64,000 nt of DNA from Aldehydirespirator sp028819505 (GCA_965207755.1 OZ242297.1:620001-684000); one strand, 5' to 3'; shown: positions 16,680 to 25,046, counted from the stretch's first letter. Notes: generated by a model from the sequence alone, not told the origin. Numbers and translations are program-made.

Positions 16680-17681
16680 ATGACAGACGATTCCGCCGCG
16701 GCCGGACGGGTGCTTCCTGGCGCCGACCAGTGGCTGGCGCGGCGGCGCCAGGACGCGGGCCTGCGCCAGTACGTGGTGTACATGGCCGCAGCGCTGATCT
16801 TCGGACTGTTCGCGGTCATCCTGCGCGACGACGGGTTCCTCACCGCCTCCAACCTGCTCAACATCGGCCGCCAGGCGGCTCCGATCGCGGTGATGGCGGT
16901 GGGCATGGCCTTCGCGCTGGCCGCGGCGGAGATCGACCTGTCGGTCGGATCGGTCGCCGCGCTGTCGTCGCTGGCAGCCGCCGAGGCGGTGGGGAGCTAC
17001 GGGTTCGTGGCCGGCGCCGCCGTGGCGCTGGCAGTCGGCGCCGGCATCGGGCTCGTCAACGGCGTCATCGCGGTCAAGGTGCGCATCCCGTCGTTCCTGG
17101 TGACGCTGGGGATGCTGGGGATCGTCAGCGGCATAGCCCGCAACCTGAACAACCTGCAGTCGCTGCCGATCCGCAACGACACGTTCCTGGCCGTCTTCGG
17201 GGCCGGATCGGTGGGGCCCGTCTCGTCACTGCTGATCTGGACCGTCGTGGTCGGCGTCATCGGGCACCTGGTGCTGCACCAGCTGCGGTGGGGCCGCCAT
17301 GTGCTGTCGGTGGGCGCCGACCGGTCGGCTGCCGCCGCACTCGGCATCAACACCGACCGCATCCGCATCACCGCGCTGATGACCAGCGCGGCCGCCGCCT
17401 CCTTCGCTGGCGTGCTGCTGGCCGGACGGCTGGCGATCGGGCGCCACGACCTGGGCGAGAACCTGCTGCTCACCGTGATCGCGGCCGTCGTCATCGGCGG
17501 CACCAACCTCTTCGGCGGGCGGGCCTCGGTGGCCGGCGCCATCGCCGGCTCGGTGGTGATGGCCATGCTGAACAACGGCCTGATCCTCATGGGCCTGCGG
17601 GTCGCCGATCAGCTGATCGCCCGGGGCGTGATCATCATCCTGGCGGTGGCGTTGAGCATGAGAGAGCAGAAGGAGACTTGA
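16680..17681 (+). CDS. ABC sugar transporter permease (RbsC type)
   Basis: 333 residues with about 8-10 hydrophobic segments and the BPD_transp_2 (RbsC/AraH) signatures AVMAVGMAFALAAAEIDLSV near residues 75-95 and VVIGGTNLFGGRASV near 275. It forms the membrane channel for the sugar bound by the upstream lipoprotein. ATG 16680 is preferred over the in-frame GTG 16635 because GAGG lies just upstream and the hairpin at 16615-16649 would overlap the earlier start. The next gene begins 1 nt after its stop. Confidence 0.9.
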   Translation: MTDDSAAAGRVLPGADQWLARRRQDAGLRQYVVYMAAALIFGLFAVILRDDGFLTASNLLNIGRQAAPIAVMAVGMAFALAAAEIDLSVGSVAALSSLAAAEAVGSYGFVAGAAVALAVGAGIGLVNGVIAVKVRIPSFLVTLGMLGIVSGIARNLNNLQSLPIRNDTFLAVFGAGSVGPVSSLLIWTVVVGVIGHLVLHQLRWGRHVLSVGADRSAAAALGINTDRIRITALMTSAAAASFAGVLLAGRLAIGRHDLGENLLLTVIAAVVIGGTNLFGGRASVAGAIAGSVVMAMLNNGLILMGLRVADQLIARGVIIILAVALSMREQKET

Positions 17682-17682
17682 C

Positions 17683-18891
17683 GTGTTCCTGCAACCGCTG
17701 CTGAGGCGCAACCCGCGGTTCGTGGAAGCCGCCGTCGAGATCCATCAAGCGGGACGGATACCGGCCAACAGCTGCGTCCTCGACCTCGACGCCATCGAGA
17801 CGAACACGGCCGGACTGTGCCGGAAGGCCCGCCGGCTGGGCCTGACCGTCTACGCCATGACCAAGCAGATCGGCCGGGCCCCGGCGGCGCTGGCCGCCAT
17901 GACCGCAGGCGGTGTCGACGGCTATGTCGCCGTGGACATGGCCTGTGCCCGACCGATCGCCCGTCACGGCCACAACCTCGGCCATCTCGGCCATCTCGTG
18001 CAGGTGCCCCGAGCCGAGGCCGGCGAGGCCGCCGGGCTGGAGCCCGACTACTGGACGGTCTTCTCCGAGAACAAGGCCGCCGCGGCCGCCGCCGCGGCCC
18101 ATCGTCTCGGCCGGTCCCAGCGGCTGCTGGTGCGGGTGTTCGCCGAGGGCGACACCTTCTACCCGGGCCACGAGGGCGGCGTGGCGCTGGACGACCTGCC
18201 CGCCATGATCGATCGCATCGCCGGGCTGCGCGGCGCCGAGTTCGCCGGGCTGACCACCTTCCCGGCGCTGCTGTTCGACTCCTCCTCGGGCGGGGCCCGC
18301 CTCACCCCCAACGCCGAGACGCTGGCCCGGGCCGCGGAGATCGCCCGCAGCCACCCCGCTTGCCCGCAGACGCTGGAGATCAACGCGCCCGGCACCACCT
18401 CCACCGAGGTGCTCGGCATGCTGGCCGAGGCCGGCGCCACCCAGGTCGAGCCCGGCCACGGGCTCACCGGCACCACCCCCCTCCACGGGGTGCAGGACCT
18501 CCCCGAGCAGCCCGCGGTGCTCTACCTCAGCGAGGTGGCCCACATCCACCAGGGCGTGCCGCTCTGCTTCGGAGGGGGTCTCTACATCGATCCGGTGTTC
18601 GGCGACTACCAGGTGCGAGCCGTCGTCGCCCACGACCCGTCGGAGGCGTCGACGGAACCGGTGCCGGTCGACATGCCCGCCCCGGCGGCCATCGACTACT
18701 ACGCCAGACTCCATCCCGGCGAGAGCCGGACCGTGGCCGAGGGCGCCACCGTCGTCTTCGGTTTCCGGGTCCAGGCCTTCGTCACCAGGACGTTGATCGT
18801 GGGCCTCACCGGCGTCTCTTCCGGCCGGGCGCAGGTGGCCGGCATCTGGAACGGCTTCGGCGACGAGGTCTCCGTCGGGGGTCCGAAATGA
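17683..18891 (+). CDS. YhfX-like PLP enzyme (alanine-racemase fold)
   Basis: 402 residues. The N-terminal alanine-racemase barrel is recognisable: CVLDLDAIETNTAGLCRKA followed by LTVYAMTKQIGRAP, where the Lys should hold PLP, then GVDGYVAVDM and LLVRVFAEGDTFYPG. The C-terminal domain has the pattern of the YhfX group (VEPGHGLTGTTPLH, FGGGLYIDPVFGDY) rather than true Alr. YhfX proteins have no settled reaction; racemisation or epimerisation of an amino acid or amino-sugar-like substrate is inferred from the fold. It sits between the permease and ATPase of one ABC transporter, with start and stop overlaps on both sides, so it belongs to that pathway. Confidence 0.82.
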   Translation: MFLQPLLRRNPRFVEAAVEIHQAGRIPANSCVLDLDAIETNTAGLCRKARRLGLTVYAMTKQIGRAPAALAAMTAGGVDGYVAVDMACARPIARHGHNLGHLGHLVQVPRAEAGEAAGLEPDYWTVFSENKAAAAAAAAHRLGRSQRLLVRVFAEGDTFYPGHEGGVALDDLPAMIDRIAGLRGAEFAGLTTFPALLFDSSSGGARLTPNAETLARAAEIARSHPACPQTLEINAPGTTSTEVLGMLAEAGATQVEPGHGLTGTTPLHGVQDLPEQPAVLYLSEVAHIHQGVPLCFGGGLYIDPVFGDYQVRAVVAHDPSEASTEPVPVDMPAPAAIDYYARLHPGESRTVAEGATVVFGFRVQAFVTRTLIVGLTGVSSGRAQVAGIWNGFGDEVSVGGPK

Positions 18892-19667
18892 CGGGCGCGG
18901 CCGGCATCCCCGCACTCGAGGTCGAGGGCCTGTGCAAGTCGTTCCGGGCCGTGCGGGCTCTCGACCGTGTGGCGCTGAGCCTGCACTACGGCCGGGTCAC
19001 GGCCCTGCTGGGCGACAACGGCGCAGGCAAGTCGACGCTGGTCAAGTGCATCTCCGGCGTGTACGCGCCCGACGCGGGCACAGTCAGGGTCGACGGGACC
19101 GTCCGAGCGGTCGCCTCGCCCGAGGCGGCCCGGGCGCTGGGCATCGAGACCGTCCATCAGACGCTGGCCGTGATCGACCCCCTCGATGTGGTCGAGAACC
19201 TCTTCCTCAACCGGGAGCACACGCGCGGCGGCCGATTCGGCGCCTGGCTCGGCGTGCTCGACAAGAAGCGCATGCGGGCCGAGTCCGGCGAGATCCTGAG
19301 TCGACTCGACATCCGCATCCCGTCGTTGCGCCGGTCGATGAGCGCCCTGTCGGGCGGCCAGCGCCAGGCGGTGGCCATCGGCCGGGCGGCCGCCTGGGGA
19401 CAGCAGATCGTTCTGCTCGACGAGCCCGCGGCGGCGCTGGGCGTGGAGCAGGCGGCCCGGGTGCTCGACCTCATCCGCAGCCTGCGCGACGCCGGCGTGG
19501 CCGTTCTGCTCATCACTCACAACATGGACCGAGTCACCGACTGCTGCGACCGCGCCGTGGTGCTGCGCCAGGGCCGCAAGACCGCGGAGGTGGATGTGGG
19601 CGAGGTGACCAAGGACGACCTGGTCGCCTACATCACCGGCGCCAGAACCGGCGACCTGGGTCCATGA
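18888..19667 (+). CDS. ABC sugar transporter ATPase, single domain
   Basis: 259 residues with one nucleotide-binding domain: Walker A GDNGAGKSTLVK near residue 45, signature ALSGGQRQAVAIGRA, Walker B IVLLDEPAAALG and switch His LLITHNMDR. Sugar importers of the Rbs type usually have a double ATPase of about 500 residues; a single-domain form as in FrcA is seen here and should work as a dimer. ATG 18888 overlaps the stop of the PLP gene (ATGA), and its own stop overlaps the next start in the same way. Confidence 0.9.
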   Translation: MTGAAGIPALEVEGLCKSFRAVRALDRVALSLHYGRVTALLGDNGAGKSTLVKCISGVYAPDAGTVRVDGTVRAVASPEAARALGIETVHQTLAVIDPLDVVENLFLNREHTRGGRFGAWLGVLDKKRMRAESGEILSRLDIRIPSLRRSMSALSGGQRQAVAIGRAAAWGQQIVLLDEPAAALGVEQAARVLDLIRSLRDAGVAVLLITHNMDRVTDCCDRAVVLRQGRKTAEVDVGEVTKDDLVAYITGARTGDLGP

Positions 19668-20446
19668 GCGCCGGATCCCACATGCAGCTCGGCATAGATG
19701 TCGGAGGCACCAGCATCAAGGGCGCGGTGGTCGATCTGGGCACAGGCGAACTGGCTTGGGCCATCCGCTCCGAGCCGACGCCGGAGAGGGCGACCCCCGC
19801 CGACGTCGTGTCCGCCATCGGTCGCATCGCGTCGGCGGTGGGCTGGTCCGGCCCGGTCGGGGTGGCCCTGCCGGGCGTCATCGACGGGTCGTCGCTGCGC
19901 CATGCCCCCAACCTCTCCGGCGCGTTCGAGGAGGATGGTGCGCTGGCCCGCCTGCGTGCTCCCGACGGCGCCAACGCGGTGCTCATCAACGACGCCGACG
20001 CCGCCGGGCTGGCCGAGCTGACCTACGGCGACTCCGGACTCGACTCCGACGGGCTGACCATCGTGCTGACCTTCGGAACGGGCATAGGCAGCTCGCTGCT
20101 CCACAACGGCGATCTCATCGCCAACTCGGAACTGGGCGGCCTGGTCGGCACGAACGGGCGCTTCGAGGAGATCGCGTCCGGGCGGGCGATCTCCGCCGAG
20201 GAGCTCTCGCCGGTGGAATGGGCCCGGCGGGCCCAGCCCTTCTTCGACGAGCTGGAGGCCATGCTCAACCCGTCCCGCTGGGTGGTGGGCGGGGGGCTGA
20301 GCGAGAACTTCGACCGGTTCGCTTCGAGGCTCGATCTGTCCAAGCCCATCTCGGTGGCCCACCTCGGCATCCACGCCGGCGTCGTCGGCGCCGCCGTCGC
20401 CGTCGGCCGCTCCGGCGGCAGCCCAGCCGGGCCAGCGGCCTGTTGA
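19664..20446 (+). CDS. ROK kinase, polyphosphate-glucokinase-like
   Basis: 260 residues. Phosphate loop GIDVGGTSIKGAVVDL, catalytic region LINDADAAGLAEL, and VLTFGTGIGSSLLHNGDLI with NSELGGL, the arrangement of actinobacterial polyphosphate/ATP glucokinases. These lack the ROK zinc Cys cluster, as does this one. It would phosphorylate the imported sugar at O6 in the cytoplasm. Followed directly by NagB, the likely product is glucosamine 6-phosphate or a close relative. ATG overlaps the ATPase stop (ATGA). Which phosphate donor it uses cannot be told from sequence. Confidence 0.85.
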   Translation: MSAGSHMQLGIDVGGTSIKGAVVDLGTGELAWAIRSEPTPERATPADVVSAIGRIASAVGWSGPVGVALPGVIDGSSLRHAPNLSGAFEEDGALARLRAPDGANAVLINDADAAGLAELTYGDSGLDSDGLTIVLTFGTGIGSSLLHNGDLIANSELGGLVGTNGRFEEIASGRAISAEELSPVEWARRAQPFFDELEAMLNPSRWVVGGGLSENFDRFASRLDLSKPISVAHLGIHAGVVGAAVAVGRSGGSPAGPAAC

Positions 20447-21192
20447 AGGTCGTCGTCGTCGAGTCCGCCCCGGCAGCGGCGCGCGTGGTCGCCGATCTGG
20501 TCGAGCGGTTCGTCACGACAGCGCCGCGGCCCGCCCTCGGCCTGGCCACCGGCGCGACAATGGCGCCGGTGTTCGCCGAGCTGGTGCGGCGTCACCGCGA
20601 GCACGGGCTGAACTTCGCCCGCGCCCGCGCCTACCTGCTGGACGAGTACCTGGGCCTTGACCGCGAGGACCCGTGCGCCTACCGGAACGTCGTCCACCGG
20701 CTGCTGGCTCGCCATGTCGACCTCGGCGCCGGCGCCGTCCACGGCCCCGACCCCCATGCGGCCGACCTGGACGCCGAGTGCGACCGCTACGAGCGCGAGC
20801 TGCTGGCGGCGCCGATCGGGCTCCAGCTGCTGGGCATCGGGTCCAACGGGCACATCGCCTTCAACGAGCCCGGCTCTCCGCTGGACAGCACAACCCGGGT
20901 CGTCGCGCTGAGCGGGCAGACCCGGGCCAGGAACGCCCGCTTCTTCCCCGCCGGTCGGGCAGTTCCCGCCCGGGCCATCACCCAGGGAATCGCCACCATC
21001 CGCGCCGCTGACCAACTGGTGATGGTTGCCTGCGGGAAGCACAAGGCCCAGGCTGTGGCCCGAGCAGTTGAGGGGCCGATCACGTCGGAGGTGCCGGCCT
21101 CAGCGATCCAACTCCATCCCAACGTGACAGTCGTGCTGAGGGCATCGGCAGCCGTCGGCCTCTCGGAGTCGCTCCGGGCAGACGCCCAGTAA
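20443..21192 (+). CDS. nagB: Glucosamine-6-phosphate deaminase
   Basis: 249 residues. NagB turns glucosamine 6-phosphate into fructose 6-phosphate and ammonia. Visible motifs: LATGATMAPVFAELV (phosphate loop; TGAT where many NagB have TGST), YLLDEYLGL, and LLGIGSNGHIAFNEPGS with the catalytic Asn-Gly-His. Start is TTG 20443, overlapping the kinase stop (TTGA), which joins it to the four-base-overlap chain of the operon. It is the last gene, and no NagA deacetylase accompanies it. Some relatives act on galactosamine-type phosphates, so the exact substrate is open. Confidence 0.88.
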   Translation: MKVVVVESAPAAARVVADLVERFVTTAPRPALGLATGATMAPVFAELVRRHREHGLNFARARAYLLDEYLGLDREDPCAYRNVVHRLLARHVDLGAGAVHGPDPHAADLDAECDRYERELLAAPIGLQLLGIGSNGHIAFNEPGSPLDSTTRVVALSGQTRARNARFFPAGRAVPARAITQGIATIRAADQLVMVACGKHKAQAVARAVEGPITSEVPASAIQLHPNVTVVLRASAAVGLSESLRADAQ

Positions 21193-21251
21193 CAGACCAA
21201 CAGATCAGCCACATTGTGGATTGCTCGCTATCCACTTGTGCGCGGCCTTCG

Positions 21252-21480
21252 CTAACCGGCCACGGACACTCGTCGCCCTTCGGCTGCGCTTCGGGCGCAG
21301 GCGGCGATGATCCGCTGCACGGCCGCGCCGTCGTCGAAGTCGGGCTTGACGCGGGTTCCGTCCCTGATGGCCGCAATCCAGGCGCGGGTCAGCAATCCAC
21401 CACGCCGCGAGACGCCCCCGCTCTGGCTGTCGCCGTGGAGCTTGTTGTCCTGCGGTATGCGTCCGTGCTCGCCCGGGCGA
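21252..21480 (-). pseudogene. Gfo/Idh/MocA oxidoreductase C-terminal remnant
   Basis: The minus frame ending at TAG 21254-21252 reads LLTRAWIAAIRDGTRVKPDF, then DDGAAVQRIIAACARSAAEG, then RRVSVAG. This is the typical last 45 residues of a Gfo/Idh/MocA NAD-dependent sugar dehydrogenase. Upstream (above about 21440) the frame no longer resembles the family and has no start, and a HicB-like gene occupies the opposite strand. It is therefore a decayed 3' end, perhaps once part of the neighbouring sugar pathway. Confidence 0.6.
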
Positions 21481-21517
21481 TAGGTTGAACGCTGACAGTC
21501 AGCGGGGAGATGCGGCC

Positions 21518-21709
21518 ATGCGCACCACGAAGATGGTCTACTGGCAAGAGGACGAGTGCTGGCTCGGCTACCTTGAGGAGTTCCCTGACTATTGGACGCA
21601 AGGCGCGACTTTGGAGGACCTCGAGGAGCATCTTCGCGATCTCCACGCGGATCTGACGAGCCGTGAGTTGCCTGGAGTGCGCCATGTCGCCGATCTCACG
21701 TTGGCGTGA
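21518..21709 (+). CDS. hicB: HicB-like antitoxin
   Basis: 63 residues, MRTTKMVYWQEDECWLGYLE. HicB antitoxins begin with this RNase-H-like strand pair (xxVYWQEDxxWLGYLxEFPD) followed by a helix (TLEDLEEHLRDLHADL). It is the short form without a DNA-binding tail. The ATG 21518 follows AGCGGGGAG with about 9 nt spacing; upstream in-frame starts lack this. The downstream toxin gene starts inside its stop codon (GTGA), the usual coupled layout, but that toxin is broken. Confidence 0.7.
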   Translation: MRTTKMVYWQEDECWLGYLEEFPDYWTQGATLEDLEEHLRDLHADLTSRELPGVRHVADLTLA

Positions 21710-21889
21710 AGCGGGTTGAACTCATCAGGCGGATCCATGCGACTGGGTCGCTTGGTTCGGCACGGCTCGAAGCACGATTGGTATCGCAATCCCGAGACCG
21801 GCGCGTATCAGGCGGTGCCGCGCCACAACGAGATCAATGAACAACTGGCCAAGCGGATCGTCAAGCAGCTGAGCAAGCCACGCGAATGA
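21706..21889 (+). pseudogene. hicA: HicA-like mRNA interferase, frameshifted
   Basis: The first part reads VKRVELIRRIHATG from GTG 21706; after about 21750 the similarity moves to another frame: RLVRHGSKHDWYRNPETGAY and then AVPRHNEINEQLAKRIVKQL. The HGSKHDWY segment holds the HicA catalytic His. Joining the frames needs two extra bases around 21750, so a 2-nt deletion is the simplest event. A 50-codon frame from ATG 21737 would keep the His but lose the first helix, so a shortened active toxin cannot be excluded. Confidence 0.65.
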
Positions 21890-21975
21890 CAGATGCGCCG
21901 GGGTTTGGCGAGGGGAGATGACGTAGCAGTTCTCGCCGCGGCGCATCAGGATTCGTCCGCCTCGTCTCGGCTCCT

Positions 21976-22638
21976 TCAGGCAGATCGGCGGGTGATCACC
22001 GTGACGCCGTCGCCTACCGGCAGCAGGGCCACCAGCACCCGCTCATCGGCGGCGACATGGGCGTTGAAGGCTCGCAACTGCTCTGTGGTGGAGTCACTCT
22101 GGGAAGGGTCGGCCACGTGCCCGTCCCACAGCGTGTTGTCCACCAGGATCACGCCCCGGGCCGACAGCCGGGGCATCAGCTCCTCGTAGTAGTCGATGTA
22201 GGACCCTTTGTCGGCGTCGATGAACGCGAGGTCGACCGCGGGCTCCGGGGGCAGCGGCCGCAGCGTGTCCAGCGCGGGCGCGATGCGCAGGTCGATGCGA
22301 TCGGCCAGGCCGGCGCGCTCCCAGTGGTCGCGGGCGATGGCCGTCCACTCCTCGGAGATGTCGCAGCACAGCAGCCGGCCGCCCGGCGGGAGCGCCTTGG
22401 CCACGGCCAGGGCCGAGTAGCCCGTGAAGGTGCCCACCTCCACCGCGAAGCGGGGCTGGAGCAACGTGGTGAGCAGGGTCATGAGGGCGCCCTGCGCGGG
22501 ACTGATCTGCATGACGCTCGCATCGCCGAGAGCCGCCGTGGCCTTGATCAGGTCCCGCTGCACGTCGTCGGGGGCGGTGCAGTGGGCCTCGATGTAGGCG
22601 GCGAGAGCATCGTCGAGGAATACCGAGCGGGAACTCAT
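21976..22638 (-). CDS. SAM-dependent O-methyltransferase (CCoAOMT type)
   Basis: 220 residues. Matches the class of small Mg-dependent catechol/caffeoyl-CoA O-methyltransferases: motif I AVEVGTFTGYSALAVAKAL near residue 65, acidic loop LLCCDISEEW, metal-site LAFIDADKGSYIDYYEE and ILVDNTLWDGHVADP. Length is usual. It would methylate a hydroxyl on a small aromatic or catechol-like compound in the cytoplasm. It stands alone; a TAGCAT box 9 nt before the ATG suggests a leaderless message. The natural substrate cannot be read from sequence. Confidence 0.88.
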   Translation of the reverse strand: MSSRSVFLDDALAAYIEAHCTAPDDVQRDLIKATAALGDASVMQISPAQGALMTLLTTLLQPRFAVEVGTFTGYSALAVAKALPPGGRLLCCDISEEWTAIARDHWERAGLADRIDLRIAPALDTLRPLPPEPAVDLAFIDADKGSYIDYYEELMPRLSARGVILVDNTLWDGHVADPSQSDSTTEQLRAFNAHVAADERVLVALLPVGDGVTVITRRSA

Positions 22639-22647
22639 GACCCAGCG

Positions 22648-22653
22648 ATGCTA
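22648..22653 (-). promoter_or_regulatory. Putative -10 box for O-methyltransferase
   Basis: TAGCAT on the minus strand, 9 nt before the ATG at 22638. Confidence 0.35.
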
Positions 22654-22690
22654 ACGACGGCTCGGCCGAGCGGGCATTGCGGAGATCGAG

Positions 22691-23470
22691 CTAGCGGGTG
22701 GCGCGGCGGGGCGGCAGGGGAATAAAGGCGCTGGTGCGGGCCGCGTACTCGGCGTAGCCGGGGCGGCGCTTGCCGATGCTGCGCTCCAGCAGGGCCACCC
22801 CCGAGACCCGCAGCAGCAGGAACGTCATCACGAGAGGTCCCGCTATCGTCCACCACATCCCGGCCGCGGCGGCCACGAGGTAGATGCCCCACCACACCAC
22901 CGCGTCGCCGAAGTAGTTGGGGTGGCGGCTGTAGCGCCACAGGCCTCGGTCCATCACCTGGCCGCGGTTGGCGGGGTCGGCCTTGAACCGGCGCAACTGC
23001 TCGTCGGAGACCGCCTCGAAGCCGAAGCCGACCGCCCAGACCGCCGCCCCCATCCAGTCCAGCCAGCCCAGCGGCGACGGGCCGGGGTCGCCGAGCACAG
23101 CCTGCACCGGCAGCGCCACCACCACCGCCAGCACCCCCTGGAGCACGAACACCACGAGGATGCTCCACAGCCAGAACGGCCGCAGGCGCCGCCTCATGGC
23201 CCGATAGCGGAAGTCCTCGGGCTCGCCCCACTTGCGGCCGGTCAGATGGGCGCCCAGCCGCAGGCCCCACGCCGACACCATCGCCAGCATCAGCGCGTCC
23301 CGACCGCTCCCGGCGCCGTCGCCGGCGAGCCACACCGACCAGGCGATGGCCACGAACACCATCGGCCACAGCGGATCCACGATCGAAGCGTCGCGCTTGA
23401 TGAGGCTCACCAGCCAGCAGACGCCCATCAGCGCTCCGGCCACCAGTGCAGCGATCGCGAGCGCGCTCAT
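22691..23470 (-). CDS. DUF1295 / steroid 5-alpha-reductase-like membrane protein
   Basis: 259 residues with about six hydrophobic segments. The DUF1295 signature RYSRHPNYFGDAVVWWGIYL lies near residues 175-195, followed by GVALLERSIGKRRPGYAEYA near the end, as in the family. Relatives are integral-membrane NADPH-dependent reductases or methyltransferase-like enzymes acting on lipids; the exact reaction is unknown for bacterial members. It is divergent from the gene at 23662; the 190-bp gap includes TATATT at 23589-23594, a possible -10 box for the other gene. Confidence 0.85.
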   Translation of the reverse strand: MSALAIAALVAGALMGVCWLVSLIKRDASIVDPLWPMVFVAIAWSVWLAGDGAGSGRDALMLAMVSAWGLRLGAHLTGRKWGEPEDFRYRAMRRRLRPFWLWSILVVFVLQGVLAVVVALPVQAVLGDPGPSPLGWLDWMGAAVWAVGFGFEAVSDEQLRRFKADPANRGQVMDRGLWRYSRHPNYFGDAVVWWGIYLVAAAAGMWWTIAGPLVMTFLLLRVSGVALLERSIGKRRPGYAEYAARTSAFIPLPPRRATR

Positions 23471-23661
23471 GCCGACCTCCTTGCCGCTGCGGCGCCTGCC
23501 GTGCTGATCCTACGGGGGCATGGCCGGGGACGCGTGCCCGCCGCGGACGGCGGACCGTTCAGCCGGTAGCATCGGGGAGAACATCGGCTATATTGAAATC
23601 AGACGAGTATCGCGGCCTGTCGTCCGGGCGCCAGATGTCGGCTCACGCAGGAGGAGCAACC

Positions 23662-24030
23662 ATGGCGCCGTTCTTGACGGTCGCGGAGTACGCGTTCTTC
23701 GGGTTGGCGATGTTCAACCTGGGTCTGATCGTCCCCTACACGAGGAACCGGTGGTACCGCCGGCGGATGCAGCGCGAGCGCGCCGGCCGCGGCGATGGCA
23801 GGACCATCACCAAGGACGACATCCGCGAGGAGTTGTGCCGCGACCCGGTGGCCGTCGACATGTTCATGAGCGACGACACGCCCGGCGACGTGCAGAGGTA
23901 CCTGTATCTGGAGGCCGAGCGCCGGGCGATCATGCGCAAGCGAAAGCAGCTCGCCGACCACGAGAACGACTTCTTCGCCCCACCGCGGCGCCCGGGGCCG
24001 GATCCGGGCTTCAGCGGCTGCCGCAGCTAG
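23662..24030 (+). CDS. Small membrane-anchored hypothetical protein
   Basis: 122 residues, MAPFLTVAEYAFFGLAMFNLG. One N-terminal transmembrane helix (about residues 6-26) is followed by a basic patch (NRWYRRRMQRERAG) and a charged cytoplasmic helical part containing DDIREELCRDPVAVDMFM and EAERRAIMRKRKQLADHEN. No family recognised. GGAGGAG about 5 nt before ATG 23662 fixes the start; the in-frame ATG 23635 lacks such a site. No neighbour gives a clue to its role. Confidence 0.65.
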   Translation: MAPFLTVAEYAFFGLAMFNLGLIVPYTRNRWYRRRMQRERAGRGDGRTITKDDIREELCRDPVAVDMFMSDDTPGDVQRYLYLEAERRAIMRKRKQLADHENDFFAPPRRPGPDPGFSGCRS

Positions 24031-24070
24031 CGACGGGCCCGACCGCTGTGAATGGCGGGCCGGCGCGCCG

Positions 24071-24076
24071 TAGCAT
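24071..24076 (+). promoter_or_regulatory. Putative -10 box for F420-type oxidoreductase
   Basis: TAGCAT, 9 nt before ATG 24086. Confidence 0.35.
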
Positions 24077-24085
24077 CGCGCCGCG

Positions 24086-25039
24086 ATGGCCTCGATCACA
24101 CCGCCGGGCGGCTGGACCCACGGCGTCGCGCTGCCGATCCACACGCTCACCGCCACGCTGGCCGACCCCTGGGAGCACACCGCCACCGTCGACGACCTGG
24201 TGCGCATCGCCAGCAAGGCCGAGGGCGCCGGCCACCACTTCGTGGGTGTGACCGACCACGTCGCCATCCCGGACAACGACTACGCGGCCCACATGGGCAC
24301 CACCTGGTACGACACCGTGGCCACCCTGTCGTACCTGGCCGCCCGCACTGAGACGGTCAACCTGGCCTCGGTGGTGTGGATCGCGGCCTACCGCCACCCC
24401 CTGCAGACGGCCAAGTCGTTCGCCACCCTCGACCATCTCTCGGGTGGAAGAGCCATCCTGGGAGTCGGCGCCGGCCACGTGGAGGCCGAGTTCGAGGCGC
24501 TGGGCGTGGACTTCGAGGCTCGGGGCCGGCTGCTCGACGAGACCCTGGAGGCGGTGAGGGGAGCTTTCGCCGACACCTACGTGAGCCACTCGGGGGAAGC
24601 CTTCAGCTACGCCGACGTCGGGGTCGGCCCAGCGCCGGCGCGGGAGCTGCCCGTCTGGGTGGGTGGCAGCGGTCGGGCCGCCTGGCGGCGCGCCGGTCGC
24701 CTGGGCGACGGCTACGTGCCCATGGGCAACCCGGTGGGCCAGTACGGCGAGATCATCGACACCATGCACACGGCCGCGGCGGCCGCCGGCCGCGAGGGCG
24801 CCCGCTTCGACGTGGGCTTCATGCCGCCGTGGTGCTACCTGCTGGCCGACACCGCGCCCGAGGGCCTGCCGCCGGTCATGGCCTGCGGCGCCGAGCCTGT
24901 GGCGGCCAGCATCCGGGCCGGGCGGGCCGCGGGGGCCAACACCTTCCATCTCAAGTTCCGGGCCCGCACGCTGGAGGAGTACCTGGAGCAGTTCGACGTG
25001 TTCGCGGAGTCGGTGGTCCCCCTGGTGAACGAAGCCTGA
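24086..25039 (+). CDS. LLM-class (probably F420-dependent) oxidoreductase
   Basis: 317 residues with the luciferase-like monooxygenase barrel: HFVGVTDHVAIPDNDYA, then TLSYLAARTETVNLAS and the hallmark RAILGVGAGHVEAEFEALGV, later ELPVWVGGSGRAAWRRAGRL. Actinobacterial members of this shape use reduced cofactor F420 (some use FMN) to reduce or oxidise small molecules in the cytoplasm. It converges on the acyl-CoA ligase at 25047, 7 bp away, so the two are not co-transcribed. The substrate is not predictable. Confidence 0.88.
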   Translation: MASITPPGGWTHGVALPIHTLTATLADPWEHTATVDDLVRIASKAEGAGHHFVGVTDHVAIPDNDYAAHMGTTWYDTVATLSYLAARTETVNLASVVWIAAYRHPLQTAKSFATLDHLSGGRAILGVGAGHVEAEFEALGVDFEARGRLLDETLEAVRGAFADTYVSHSGEAFSYADVGVGPAPARELPVWVGGSGRAAWRRAGRLGDGYVPMGNPVGQYGEIIDTMHTAAAAAGREGARFDVGFMPPWCYLLADTAPEGLPPVMACGAEPVAASIRAGRAAGANTFHLKFRARTLEEYLEQFDVFAESVVPLVNEA

Positions 25040-25046
25040 CCGTCCT

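Noticed and set aside
17683..18891. Calling the PLP enzyme alanine racemase Alr
   Set aside because: The C-terminal half lacks the Alr catalytic Tyr region as I know it and follows the YhfX pattern instead.
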